Shown here piece by piece: positions 22,393-33,315 of a stretch of DNA of 64,000 bases. The DNA is from Antrodiella citrinella (lineage: Eukaryota > Basidiomycota > Agaricomycetes > Polyporales > Steccherinaceae), in the NCBI GenBank assembly GCA_004802725.1, contig SGPM01000035.1:1-64000 (forward strand), read 5' to 3'. A program made the position numbers and the translations under genes. Position 1 is the first letter of the stretch, and each line of letters begins with the position of its first letter. Under the pieces are notes generated by a model that saw only the letters and a program-made list of their open reading frames with translations, did no database searches and was not told the DNA's origin.

Positions 22393-22722
22393 CGTTCTTC
22401 AAATTGCTGATAGTGGCCGAGAGGTATGTTCCCGCCGCCGGTATTTGCGTACGAAATCTCATTGCCTTCCAGCAGTCCGTCCGGTGACCGTGACCGTGAC
22501 TGTACCACATGTGACATGTGACCGTGGTTCATTTTTGGTCCTTGTGTCACACCGTTGAGTTTCCTTTCAACTTTTACCATCGACGACGTAGCAACTCGTC
22601 TTACGCGACGCACGAACACATTCTTACTCCCCACTCCGGTCTTTATATTCGCAATCTATATTCCGACGCGGGCTGGTCTCCTGCTTAATCTTATCATAAT
22701 CATCGCGTACTTCAACACCATA
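22393..22722. other. Intergenic: 3' flank of SUV3 and promoter of the proline-rich gene
   Basis: A short run of repeated GTGACCGTGACC words lies near 22483-22500. No gene is recognised. Confidence 0.4.
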
Positions 22723-23508
22723 ATGCTACACGTAACCCTCCGTTTCCTGTTCATCATGGCTGCTCTTGCTCTCTTCCAAGGGATGCACGCCGTGCCCGCG
22801 GGGATCGTACCAAATGACAACGACACACCCGACGCAGCTCCGGACGCGACCCATATCACTTCAAGCCATGGTACAGCAATGGAGCCTGCCTCGCTCCTCG
22901 GACGCCACTATACTCTCGTCAACAAACGCCAAGCTTTGTTCGGAGATCCTCTGAACTCGCTGGGAATACCACCTCTGGGACCTTCTACTCAGCAGTCGCC
23001 AAATCCTCGTCAGCAAGATAGTAACTCGACGCCGAGGTCAGCGAGAAAGAAGACGAAGACGCCGAAGAACATGGAAGAGAGACCTAAGCCTCCACCGGTT
23101 CCGAGAGGTGTTCTTGACGCCATGATGCCATCGCTTCCGATTCCTGGACTATCGTCTAAACCTCCTGCGATGAGACCTGGACGTGCGGCTCCCGCGCCAG
23201 ACGCGCCGCCCGCGATGACTCAATCCGTACCGAGAGATCTCCTACCCGTGCCAGAGGTGCCACTACGTCGGCGAGAACTCAGCGACGTTAACTTCGTATC
23301 GAGAGTCGAGCCAGCACCTCCAGCACCTCCTCCCCCGCCACCGCCCCCGCCACCTGTGCCTCCTGGTGCGTATCCGCCGCCGTACCAGACCATCGCCACG
23401 CCGACAGCGGCAGCCGACCCGCCAACGCCGAAGGGCACGAAGAAGAACCAGAGTAAGGGAAAGGGAAAGGAGGGCAAGGATAAGAAGGCGGACAAGAACA
23501 AGTCGTGA
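22723..23508 (+). CDS. Secreted proline-rich protein, unknown function
   Basis: A single-exon protein of about 261 residues begins with a typical signal peptide (MLHVTLRFLFIMAALALF, likely cleaved after HA). A dibasic site (VNKRQAL) near residue 68 could be a Kex2 site. The mature part is low complexity: PRSARKKTKTPKN, many Pro-Pro pairs, a polyproline run with short spacers (about 200-220), and a Lys/Gly-rich tail ending KKADKNKS. ATG 22723 was preferred over the upstream in-frame ATG at 22555 because it directly precedes the signal peptide. No catalytic domain is visible. A wall-associated or extracellular structural role is only a guess. Confidence 0.65.
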   Translation: MLHVTLRFLFIMAALALFQGMHAVPAGIVPNDNDTPDAAPDATHITSSHGTAMEPASLLGRHYTLVNKRQALFGDPLNSLGIPPLGPSTQQSPNPRQQDSNSTPRSARKKTKTPKNMEERPKPPPVPRGVLDAMMPSLPIPGLSSKPPAMRPGRAAPAPDAPPAMTQSVPRDLLPVPEVPLRRRELSDVNFVSRVEPAPPAPPPPPPPPPPVPPGAYPPPYQTIATPTAAADPPTPKGTKKNQSKGKGKEGKDKKADKNKS

Positions 23509-23670
23509 GGAGGTGTTGCATCGTATAGACCATAGACCTATCCATACATTCCCCGTCACATTCCAATAATCACAATACCCGGATTTTGCATTACTTCATA
23601 GCTATGGGTCTGATTCGCGACCTCGCCTGGAACATGATACATTACACTTGGTTTTGTTTTGCGAATAGCC

Positions 23671-24436
23671 TCAACACGTCCCTTCCATTCCTTCCGGCAC
23701 GTTCACAGCTGCACCCAAAGACCCCATCTCTGCGAGAGTCCCCGAGAAAAGATCGTCGAAGCCTTGCTGCAATCCCAAACTCTCCAGCACACTCTCGTAG
23801 TCCGCGTCCTGACTAGTCGTGTCGAGCCCAACGAGCCATTCCTCCATCTTTGCCGTCCCTCCGATCAAGAGACTCCGCAGGCGCGTGCGTTCGGTCTGCG
23901 TCGGCGGCGACGACCGCAGTTCTCTGACATCCGAGTCGAGGATCAGATCCACGCCATCCCGCTTTTCTGTATCCCATACCTGCGCACGCAGTACGGCGAG
24001 CCACCCGTTGTCCAGGTCGTTCAGCCAGTCCAGTAGCTCCGGCAACGATTCTGTATCGGGCTTGTATCCCGGGATTGAGTCCATGACTTCCCCGGAGAGG
24101 CGCAGGAGGACGGCTATGCGAAGCGACGTGGAGGGGTCTATTGGTGGGATCTGGAGGATGAGAGAGAGGAGGGTGTGGGAGGCTTTGAGATAGGAGGAGA
24201 GCGTTGGGAGGGTCGTGCTTTCCTCGGAGCTATGGAATATGGGTTGGACTCGCGAAGAGTGAAGCAGGCTGGGAAGGTCAAGGGGCAATGTCGACAGCTA
24301 CTAACCGCTTTCTGAAGTTTCGGGTCAAGTCTAGGAATCTGTCTTCAAGATAATCCAGTAACTTGCGCTCTTGTGTCTGCGAGAGAGCTCGGCTCGGATG
24401 AGGAGGTGTGGGTGTTCGTGTCTGGGTCTCTGTCAT
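23671..24436 (-). CDS. Conserved-looking hypothetical protein, helical, two exons
   Basis: Exon 1 encodes MTETQTRTPTPPHPSRALS followed by a helical segment with LDYLEDRFLDLTRNFRKR. A short phase-2 GT-AG intron (about 50 nt) joins it to LLHSSRVQPIF. The rest is mostly helical (SYLKASHTLLSLILQIPP, ELLDWLNDLDNGWLAVLRAQVW), with an acidic C terminus. Total is about 240 residues, with no signal peptide or membrane span. I do not recognise the family; the conserved-looking composition and clean intron support a real gene. Confidence 0.6.
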
Positions 24437-25341
24437 TGTGGGTCTCTGTTGAAACCTATCTGGCAGTAAATTGCAAAGCAACAGTGGCGATGTTTTGGTA
24501 GTGGGAAGTCTGCAAGTTATAGTTGCTGATCGAGCCAAGCTGACTCAAGTTTCAGACGCGGTCCCATTTGGACCCACACTAGTACTGTCTTCCGACCTGC
24601 CCAGTGCACTACATAGTACGGTCACGACACCAAGAGCCACTGGTTCTTTTGGTTGCGTTCAAAATTCGATTGTGAGCGTACACTTTACAACTTCTGGTGC
24701 TGCAGTCCCAGGCTGAATCTGATACAACTTCTGCGGCACTAGAACTTCATTTGGACGACCTCGGTCCTCGTATGCTATATCGATGGCGTATGTAACATTA
24801 CGATCTCAACGGTTCGGCCCTCAGGTCTCATGGCGTGTCCCATCTCAAGGCATAAGCGGGGTGTATCATTGCGCAGTTTGTTGCCGCAGTGATTGAAGAG
24901 GTTTCGCGCCAAGTCATACTATTACTAGGGCCTCCATACGCGTCAAAACGACTGCGAGCTTCTGCGGATAACGCGTTGTCGGGCGCACTAGTATGGTGTG
25001 ATTCTGAAAGCGAGTCAGTCTGCACCTAGTCTTCTGACTGTGTGACTGTTCTCCCGCTCCTGAAACAGCACCGGGTCTCAGGGAAAGCTCCTGATACGCA
25101 GGCATACGTTCTTGAACTCTTCTTTCGATAACTACCATTCCTTGGAGGCGTTGCAGCATGTCTGTTTAGAGGGGTCCATCAGACTAGGCTTGTCGCACGT
25201 ATGGATTGATCCCCAGGCTGAGACCGAACAGTTCTCCGAGAGGCGGCAGGTGGACTCCGACGGAATTCTCCTGCCAAAGCTTTATATACTCAAGTGAGCA
25301 TATATCGTCCTCCAAATTCATACCCCATCCCCGTCACTCAA
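24437..25341. other. Intergenic region, no gene recognised
   Basis: About 0.9 kb between the divergently oriented hypothetical and P450-like genes. Nothing beyond short unconvincing frames was seen. Confidence 0.5.
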
Positions 25342-26619
25342 ATGCTTTCTCAGATCATAATCCTCCTCTTGTTCCTCTTCTCGCTGCTACACCTCGCGAG
25401 GTGTTGCCTCCACCACAGGTCGAAACGGGCTACCGTAAACCCAGCCGTCCGCTTTGACGTTATGAGTGCCGCGAAAGCTGTCTTGGAACCCCCCAAGGCA
25501 ACACTCCAGGCACTCTTGACGTCCCGGGCAGAGGCGAATCAACGTCTCCGGAGAGCTTTTGAACTCACAAATACGTTCGTCAATGACGACGCCGAGCTCC
25601 ATCGATCCTTTGTCGCCCAAGCACGAGACCTCATTCAGGCTCAGTCGAGTCTACCTGCTAGGGCGGCGTTCGCAGAGATGTGCTCTGCTGTCATCAGTGA
25701 CTACATCAGCGGGCACGTTATAGATGGCCCTGTCTATTTTGGCGACATTGTGCAGGTGGTCACGTTCAAAGTGATCCTTTGTTCGCTTTTCGGAGCTGAT
25801 CTATGCGACCTGAAGGATGAGGACGTCCTGTTCGCTGCTCGTACCATCAACAGCATCTGGCAGCTGTCCAAGCAGCCCAACACGACATCCCCGCCGCACC
25901 TCTTGTATCACCTGAACACACTCCTGCGCGGGTGGTTACCGTTATATGCCAATCCTCTCGACTTCATCATCCCAACGTACGAAACGATGTGGCGCGTCGT
26001 CGCAATCACCATCGCGCTCGTGCATCGTCACGGCGACCAAGCCCTCCTGGAGTCCTTCACTCAATTCCTAGATAATCCCAGCAGACAACAATTCCAACAT
26101 TGGTCCGCCGTTGGCGAGACCAGTGTTGAAGCTGTTGTCCATGAGGTTATACGGCTCCACCCTCCGACACGTCGGATATCCCGCGTGGCAAGTTTGTCTC
26201 ACTCCTCTGGTACACCGTCGGACGACCGATCTCCATCTTTCTTCTCATCGATATTCTCGTTATTCGCTGTCGGGCGACAGCCTATTCAAACGACCACCCT
26301 CGTCGCAGACATCGGCGCTCTCCACCGCAATCCGACAATTTGGGGGTCTACGAGCACCGAGTTCGACCCGACCCGGTTCCATCCTTCCAAACTCACCGAT
26401 GCGCAGAAACAATGCATCCTCGGGTTCGGATATGGGAGGCTGAAGTGCGTGGCCAAGGACTGGGCACCGCATACAGCGGCGCTGATCGCTGCTGCGGTCC
26501 TTGGGGCGTGCGGACCGAAGGAGGAATATGAGATCGTGGAGGGAGGCGCGGTTGGTGGGAGGGAGGGATGGGAGGGGTGGAACGTCGTAAAGAAGGAGGA
26601 GGAGTTGGTGCTGGTATGA
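25342..26619 (+). CDS. Cytochrome P450-like protein, intronless, N-terminal membrane anchor
   Basis: A single exon of about 425 residues. It starts with a hydrophobic anchor (MLSQIIILLLFLFSLLHLA), then a shortened P450 fold. The ExxR motif is in HEVIRLHPPTRR, the PERF-like segment is FDPTRFHPSKL, and the heme-ligand region is FGYGRLKCVAKDWAP, with Cys as thiolate ligand. The I-helix segment reads PTYETMWRVV, so the usual A/G-G-x-D/E-T oxygen-activation motif is only partly kept. ER membrane location is expected. It is shorter than typical fungal P450s (about 500), lacks introns unlike its neighbours, and may be an unusual isomerase-like or decayed P450. The upstream ATG at 25294 would add 16 residues before the anchor. 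Confidence 0.8.
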   Translation: MLSQIIILLLFLFSLLHLARCCLHHRSKRATVNPAVRFDVMSAAKAVLEPPKATLQALLTSRAEANQRLRRAFELTNTFVNDDAELHRSFVAQARDLIQAQSSLPARAAFAEMCSAVISDYISGHVIDGPVYFGDIVQVVTFKVILCSLFGADLCDLKDEDVLFAARTINSIWQLSKQPNTTSPPHLLYHLNTLLRGWLPLYANPLDFIIPTYETMWRVVAITIALVHRHGDQALLESFTQFLDNPSRQQFQHWSAVGETSVEAVVHEVIRLHPPTRRISRVASLSHSSGTPSDDRSPSFFSSIFSLFAVGRQPIQTTTLVADIGALHRNPTIWGSTSTEFDPTRFHPSKLTDAQKQCILGFGYGRLKCVAKDWAPHTAALIAAAVLGACGPKEEYEIVEGGAVGGREGWEGWNVVKKEEELVLV

Positions 26620-26830
26620 GTAAGACGCTGTTTGGATCTTTCGTGTGCGTGTTTCTTGTTTTGCTGCTGATTTTGTTTTGTTTTTATTCTCTTCGTTATG
26701 CGGGTTTATCTATCAGCCTGAGAGGTACCTTCCTTTCAGTATTCGTATTGTAAACCCATTATTCTACGCTAGATTTATAGATACATCTTGATGATATAAT
26801 GATCCCGTTGTATACGTCAGCAGCCATAAA

Positions 26831-29584
26831 TTACTTGTTTCTCATTGAGGTCGTTGATGTAGAAGAAACAACGGGGAACCACGGATGGATTGAAGGATTC
26901 CAGCGCAACTGCCCATTTTCGGCTGTAGCTAGTTGGTCGCAGAAATCTATGAGCTGTCGGACGTACTGGGCACCACGAAACGTCAGATTGAGACGCAGAC
27001 AGATGGAGAGTGGTCATGCATACCGTCAACCGTTCTGTTGCTTGACTCGGAGATATGAAGTCTCTAGTATCCACAGCGACCGCTTGCAGCAGATGTTCTT
27101 TGGCCGACGTCAACCGATCCTGGGCGGGTGACTAGAAGTACCAAATGTCAACATCGGACATCATGGAATTGAATGATAGTGCTTACAGATAATAGCTCTG
27201 TGACAGAAGGAACAAACTCCTCGAACTTCGGCACCGGGAGAATCAATTGTTCCTCATTGTTAGGGAAGACTTGCGTGAACAGCCACTTGTATCTTCTCCG
27301 GAAGTTCAAAGCCATTCGTTCATCTGACAATGTAACATGTCGGTACGAGAGCTACATAAGACCATGTAAGTGTGTACAGGCTTTGAACGATACGGACAGC
27401 TTACTGCGCATACCGCGAGGCACATCAGCTGCAAGCCAGACAGATACGCGGTTTGAAACTGTAATTCAGCATGGGCGTGAGTGTCTATATACTTTGATTA
27501 GTAAGACTATGAAGCCCTCAAAATGTCCCGCGCACCTTCTGGAACCGCTTCCTTCAGGACATCCAATAAAGACAAATGAATTTTCAGGACCTCAGCTGTG
27601 TACCAGTAGGCGACAGGTATTTCTTCCGACGCATACAGCTCTTGCTGGAAACCGGACAAGATGATTTCGCGAGCGGTGGATGTTTTCCATAGGCAGGGCG
27701 TTGCGAGGAATGCGTTAATGATAGCATCGGTATCATCATCCTGATATCGACGTCAACTTCGCGCCGTATGACATGACAGAAGGCAAGTACAAGTACCTCT
27801 ATGATGAGTTGAGAAGCAAGGCTGCGGAATCCATCCTGCACGATCTGCCATTCTACGACGGATGTCATCAGGTATCTCCGTCTGCGCGGTGGACTGTACC
27901 AGTGAGATCGGAGATGGTTCACGAGAGGCTACGGGAAACCAAGTCAACATTGGCAAATCGTTGATATGAAACGTAGGCCGTACCGTGAGGACCTGGCGTT
28001 CAAGTTCTTTTGTGGAGAATGTGCCGGTGCTGTCCCAATGTACGCGCATGGTATGCGTGATCGCTTCATATGAGATGCCCAGAGTCTCGGAGAAGTAGTG
28101 TTCTACGAGCCAAAGATTAGGGTATACACCGAATACGTGATTTCGGTCTTGGAGCGCGGACTGTAAAATGCCGTCAGTCAGATTGAATGAAGCGAACAGA
28201 AGCCATTTCACCTGTATTAGTGAGCGAATATATGGTGGTAGTGTTTTATGGAAGGTGGTGCACATTGTACCAGATACCTGCAACATGTTGTGAGCAGTAT
28301 GTCATATGAGAATATCAAAAACGTTCTATCACTCACGTCCCACGCGAATATCGAATGAGAGGACAAGAGATGATCGAGGATCTCCCAGCCTTGGAGCAGG
28401 CAATCAATGGAATCCCATGTCGCAGTCTGCGATGGTAGTTGCACTATCCGTATAGGTAGGAAGTTATGTAGACGTCGCGTTATATGAGGATCAAACGCGT
28501 CCAACGCGCGAGAGGTTGATGCTGGAGAAGGAATATTTGGTCGTGAACGTATACGACGCAAAACGCTCCGTGTCATCACGATTAGAGGTCCCAGTCGAGT
28601 AAGGTCGGCCGGCAGACGTAACCGGAAGAGCTCTAGTATGGACTGCGAGTATTTGTGAGCTCCGATATTGTTGGAAACGCGATGACATACCTTTCTCAGT
28701 AGCAATCTATCGACAAGCATAAACTTGTCCTCTGTTGTCAGCGATGAACTTTGCAACCACAGACAACCTTCTTCGAGTATTCGGATAGAATACTCGACCG
28801 GCGTTCCTTCCAATAGAGATATGTCGCACTTTTCTCCTTGCCAATCTTCAGTCTGTCACAAGATAGTAAGTGAGGTACAGTGACACAGAAGATGAGAGAC
28901 GCGGACATCATGAACTTTGCCCTTAGACAACTCACGCCATGTCAGATCGCAGCATTTCAATAGCCCGATGACTGCAGACCGAAGGGCAATTGTGATCATG
29001 CCCTCGAACGCTCGTAACGCTTGTCCATTTGTTGGGTATTGTATCAGCTCCGGGTCAATCTGGGGCAGACTGTGGACATATAATAGCGTATACACCGTTT
29101 GAGATAGTGTATTCCCAGCATGCCATTCCATCTAATAGATACACTTAGAACATAGTTGCAGAAAACCGTGTGAGTGTACAGGTTGGTTACCTCGCACGCA
29201 AAACTCCTATCAAGTATCCAGCAAAGTTCTTGAGGTAGAAGTGGGGTAAGGGGATCAAACGGAGGTTTGCGGACTTGTTCGTGAATCATTCCACTGTCCA
29301 TACGAGGCTCCCCGATCTTGGTGCTGAATTAGTTCATCGAGGTCGATGTATTCGTGGAAAGTGACTCTCGTACTTCGAATGCACTCATCCCATCCAACAA
29401 GGTAAACCCATCGGTGAGAATGACTTGACCTGATGTCATATCTGTGCAGTATAGTCAGTTCACTGTTCCGCCACATTGAATACGTCTGCTCACCGCTTGC
29501 CGCTACATCGAACAACTCTGTGACATCCTCGAAATCATCACCGCCAGGCATATCGAAATACAGGTCCATGTCGTCCTCGTACAT
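26831..29584 (-). CDS. MAK10: NatC N-terminal acetyltransferase auxiliary subunit MAK10/NAA35
   Basis: Many short exons assemble into one protein. The N terminus is acidic (MYEDDMDLYFDMPGG), followed by the family block DGFTLLDGMSAFE|IGEPRMDSGM, which matches the MSAxExxEPxMDSG signature of MAK10. Later come the helical LQIDPELIQYPTNGQALRAF-like region, FDPHITRRLHNFLPIR and TWDSIDCLLQGWEIL, and the C-terminal FCDQLATAENGQLRWNPSIHPWFP end, also typical. NatC acetylates N termini beginning Met-Leu/Ile/Phe/Trp co-translationally; MAK10 anchors the complex to the ribosome. The stop is at 26833-26831. Start 29584 is the ATG before the acidic segment. It is head-to-head with the tryptophanyl-tRNA synthetase gene, 117 bp between ATGs. 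Internal exon borders between 27.4 and 28.9 kb are approximate. Confidence 0.85.
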
Positions 29585-29701
29585 ATTATCCAGAATATCG
29601 TGTGCAGTGTCTGAAATTCGCGTAGATAGCAGCGAGATGATGGAAAGAAAGAGCCTGCAAAATATATATTGGCGCCCACATAGTCCTTTCCCTAAATCCT
29701 G
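29585..29701. promoter_or_regulatory. Very short divergent promoter between MAK10 and the mitochondrial TrpRS gene
   Basis: Only 117 bp separate the two start codons, so both 5' UTRs and core promoters must share this interval or overlap into the coding parts. Two AAAGAGCC/AAATATATATTGG-like AT-rich patches near 29645-29672 are candidate core elements. Confidence 0.5.
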
Positions 29702-31101
29702 ATGCTGGCCACGACCTCCAAGGTCTTTGCTCAATGCCCCCTCCGAAATGCTCTACCAAATGGCAGGAATGTCTCGAGACGGTTGTCACATAATACGGTC
29801 ACACCTTCACGCGTCGTATTTTCAGGGATTCAGCCGACAGGAGTGCCTCATGTGAGCGGGGACTTCGTGGTCACTATTTGGCGAAGTGTAACACCTTCTA
29901 TACAGCTTGGCAATTACCTTGGTGCTTTGATCAATTGGGTCCGACTTCAGCAAGATTCCAGACCAGAGGATGAGCTGATATTCTCCATTGTGGGATGGCA
30001 TGCTCTTACCTTACCTCAAGATCCTCGTGAGCTCAGTAGGTCGAGGCGGGATGCGTTGGCGGTTCTCTTGGCTATTGGGATCGACCCCAAGAGGTCCATT
30101 CTGTTCCATCAAGATGAGGTGAGCAAACAAAACCCTTCTGTCGTTGCTCTTCCCGACGGGCCTTGTTTGACGACGTAGAATCCACATCATGCAGAATTGG
30201 CGTGGCTGTTCAACTGCATCACACCGGTGGGCAAGCTGCGCAGAATGACAACCTGGAAGGTATGTTCTATTCTATCTACTGGAGTTCTGACTTTACGTAC
30301 TCTGTAGTCCAGGTTGGCAGTCTCGCGGAATGCGAATGACGAATCGGAGGTCGACGAGTCCTTGCTCAATGCTGGCTTACTGACATATCCTGTCTTGCAA
30401 GCGGCAGATATACTTGCTTACAAGTGAGGACTCACGGACCGTCACTACACTTCTTACCTGACTCTTCTTGTCAGGGCCACACACGTACCTGTTGGAGACG
30501 ATCAGAAACAGCATCTTGAACTTGCGCGCGACATAGCTGATACGTTCAATCGCACGTTCAAGGCCAAGTCTCGAATGTTCCCCTTGCCTGAGTTCGTTGC
30601 GAGTGAGTTTTTTTTGACAGGTTGTAGCATCAGCATCTCACACTAGTCATAGCCCCGACTCGTCGCGTCTTGTCACTGAAAGATCCAAGATCCAAAATGT
30701 CCAAATCCGCGCCCGACGTTCAGTCACGTATCTTGCTCACTGACACAGCCGCTCAAATCAAATCCAAAATTCGTGGAGCCGTCACAGACTCTATTGTTGG
30801 CATTACATATGACCCGGTCTCCCGACCTGGTGCCTCCAACCTGTTGACGATTCTAGCTGCTTGTACGAACGAGGAACCAGAGGAAGTTGCCAAGCGATAT
30901 GTCAACAAAGGGCATGGCGACCTGAAGGCGGACGTTGTGGATGCAGTTGAGGAACTGCTGCGTGGACCTCGTACTGAGTTCGAACGAATCAAGGACGAGA
31001 CTGCCTATATCACTGAAGTTGCACGGGCTGGTGCGGCCAAAGCTCGGGAACGCTCCAGACTCACTATGCAAGAGGTGAGAAGGCGAGTAGGGCTGTTCTA
31101 A
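29702..31101 (+). CDS. MSW1: Mitochondrial tryptophanyl-tRNA synthetase
   Basis: Class I synthetase with the HIGH-type motif HLGN (exon junction GVPH|LGNYLGA) and KMSKS (in [12 protein letters not shown]). TrpRS-specific segments are visible: [56 protein letters not shown]. The N terminus ([20 protein letters not shown]) is basic with hydroxylated residues, fitting mitochondrial import. It charges mitochondrial tRNA-Trp. At least five short introns have GT-AG borders, for example after GVPH, after HQDE, inside TTWK|S, after LAYK, and before IAPTRRVLS. The stop is at 31101, with the usual basic C terminus (EVRRRVGLF). Family identity is firm. Confidence 0.93.
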
Positions 31102-32083
31102 CTGACCGACCAACCATCCTGGACTCTCATCCGATATATCACGGCCTTACATACAATGCGCATTTGTTGTCCTTGTCATTTCAATACAAACTGCTGTGTT
31201 CAAAGTTGCTCTTCGTTGCGCTCTAGATGTTAGCACCCAGTCGTCCACTGTCCCCTTCCGTGGCCGTATGTGATTCACCCATATCTTCTACTCACATTCT
31301 TCTTACTTGAACAGTCTGCTTGCCATTGCAATTTGCCTATTATTCCAACCTTCAACATGTCAAAGCGTCCGAAGATCACACTTCGATTCTTGCATGGCCT
31401 CCTAATCAAACGTGTGCAGGAGCATCAGGCCTACGCAGTCGTACTGGGAACAACAGTGAGCTGTCCGTCGCTTTCTATGTTGGACATTCTAAAAATATCT
31501 CCTCGATTAGTTGAAAGAAGTCGCGCAGGTTGAAGGTTGTTCAGAGCGCCTGCTTGGCATTGCTGAAAGCGATGTCCCCAGTGTCGTAGGGTGCATTCGC
31601 ATCTTGCGTAAACATGATATTATGGAGCCGTGTGTGCACAGGTTGCATGTTTCACGGGACAAGGACTGCGTATCACTGCTGACTGTGAAATTATGTGAGT
31701 ATGTTCTGTTACTTTCCGATGATTCTAACTGACACGTGCTCGTGCATTTGAATTCGAAACCGCAGTGCAGTCAGCTCTCAGCGAACAAGCATAGACCGCA
31801 CCATGGGCGATAGGTCACATACGTTCATACTTGCTCATATCATTCCCGGGAGCGATGGGTATGCAATGTCATTTTGTCGGCACGATAGATTTGTTCAAGG
31901 TGGAGCACGTCCTATCACAGCGTGGTAGTGGCGCAGTTTCAAGCCAAGGACAAATTATTTCTATGGACAGAGACAATGTCTACCGTTGATGCTATCTGTC
32001 TACAGACTCCTCTTGGCCGCTGACGCGGTTTCAACCTGGTCATGTGCATGTCAATGTATCCACGTAACCAGTGGTCAGACTGG
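31102..32083. other. Intergenic; right part is copy 1 of the duplicated upstream region
   Basis: No convincing gene. From about 31600 onward the sequence is recognisably similar to the region at about 34060 upstream of the second repeat-protein gene (shared blocks GGAGCCGTGTGTGCA, GGGTATGCA and AAAGCGTGGTGGTG/CAGCGTGGTAGTGG). Confidence 0.55.
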
Positions 32084-32090
32084 TATATAA
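32084..32090 (+). promoter_or_regulatory. TATA box of the first repeat-protein gene
   Basis: TATATAA, about 280 bp before the ATG and about 80 bp before the donor of a 5'-UTR intron (32169-32222). The matching position in the second unit reads TATTTAA. Confidence 0.6.
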
Positions 32091-32168
32091 GCGGTGAGTG
32101 CTACTGCAGTTGTTTCTTCAGCTCCCCTACTTTCTTTCAAGCCCACTTATAAGTTCAGGTGCTGGTTG

Positions 32169-32222
32169 GTGAGTAAAATACTCAACTTTACATACAACCT
32201 CTACTAAATGTGCCTCTTCCAG
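32169..32222 (+). other. 5'-UTR intron of the first repeat-protein gene
   Basis: GCTGGTTG|GTGAGT at the donor and TCTTCCAG|CCTGAATC at the acceptor. Both exon edges are identical in the second unit, while the intron body has diverged. That is the pattern expected of a real intron. Confidence 0.6.
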
Positions 32223-32363
32223 CCTGAATCTTTTTTCCTTTCATTCATATCTTTGTTCTTACGACTTTCTTTCACGTCCAACTTTAACGACTACAAACTC
32301 TAACGACCAACACTACCCGTAACGAATCTAATCACTACCACTCCACTTCTACTTTTATTCAAG

Positions 32364-33315
32364 ATGCACTCCTCTGCTGTTATCGCTCTCGCTCTCGTCG
32401 TCACCGCCGCCCCGGCTTTCGCTTTCCCTCTTTCTGTCCGGGACGACCAAAGTGGTGCTATCAAGCTCGACGACATCAAGACAGGTGTCGAAATTGGCAA
32501 CGGTGTCATTGAAGGTGCTCAAGGCATCAAGAACCTCGTCACGTATGTTCACATCCACTACAGTTGCCATCTAACACAGCTCACATGTTGGCGATAGGAG
32601 CCGTGAATTCGAGGAGCTTCTGGCCCGTGACGAACAAAGTGGCGCGCTCAACTTTGGCAAGATCCTCTCAGGCATCTTCAGGCGCGAGGACCTCGATCTT
32701 TTAGCTCGCGACGATGCCTCCGGTGCCCTCAATATTGGGAAGATACTCTCCGGTATCTTCAGGCGCGAGGAGGAGCTCCTTGCCCGCGCAGAGTGAGTAT
32801 CAATGATATCATAACTCGAGACTATCAACTTATCCACCATCTTCTAGCACTGAATCGGAAGCTCCCGTCCAGGGCGGCACTCAATCATTCGCTCCCGTCC
32901 ACGCTCAATCAGAGGGTCCCGTCCGGGCTGGTCGCCTGCACAAGGGCCACCACCGCCACCACGGAGCCCACCGCGTGCCCGCCGGACCCACCGCCTCGTC
33001 GTAAGTGCTTGCAATTCAGACCGCTTTTCGTATTTGCTAACTCACGTTTAGTGCCCCCGCGAGCGCTGCACCTAACGTCGCGCGAGGCTTGAAGAAGCCC
33101 AAGCACCACCACCACGCTCGCCCTCACGCTGCACACAAGGGACGTGGCTTACGCCGGGCTGGACGCAAGGGTCCTCACCGCCACCACGGTCACCACGCCA
33201 AAGCCGCGTAAGCGTTTGCGTTAGTATGTTAGTCACCGTCTCAGATCGACTGATGCTCTCCTTTAGTGCACCTCCTGCTGCACCCGCTGCCAGGAGCTTG
33301 AACGAGCTTGACTAA
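32364..33315 (+). CDS. Secreted repeat protein with dibasic unit borders and His-rich tail, copy A
   Basis: Five exons (32364-32542, 32598-32792, 32848-33000, 33052-33207, 33267-33315), all GT-AG, every junction in phase 2. A signal peptide (MHSSAVIALALVVTAAPAFA) is followed by two 26-27-residue units of the form LLARDDASGALNIGKILSG-IFRR, each ending in RR and followed by E-D/E. Such RR borders are Kex2-type processing sites, so the precursor could release short peptides. The C-terminal half is rich in His and basic residues (HKGHHRHHGAHR; KKPKHHHHARPHAAHKG; GPHRHHGHH) and ends SLNELD. I recognise no catalytic domain. Its layout resembles fungal Kex2-processed repeat proteins, but product and role are unknown. 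It has a close tandem paralogue at 34756. Confidence 0.75.

Noticed and set aside
23220..23566. Minus-strand Gly- and Arg-rich frames
   Set aside because: Antisense to the polyproline tract of the secreted proline-rich gene.
31270..31732. Possible gene upstream of the first repeat-protein gene
   Set aside because: Frames are short and the reading frames are not conserved in the duplicated unit, although the DNA is partly similar.
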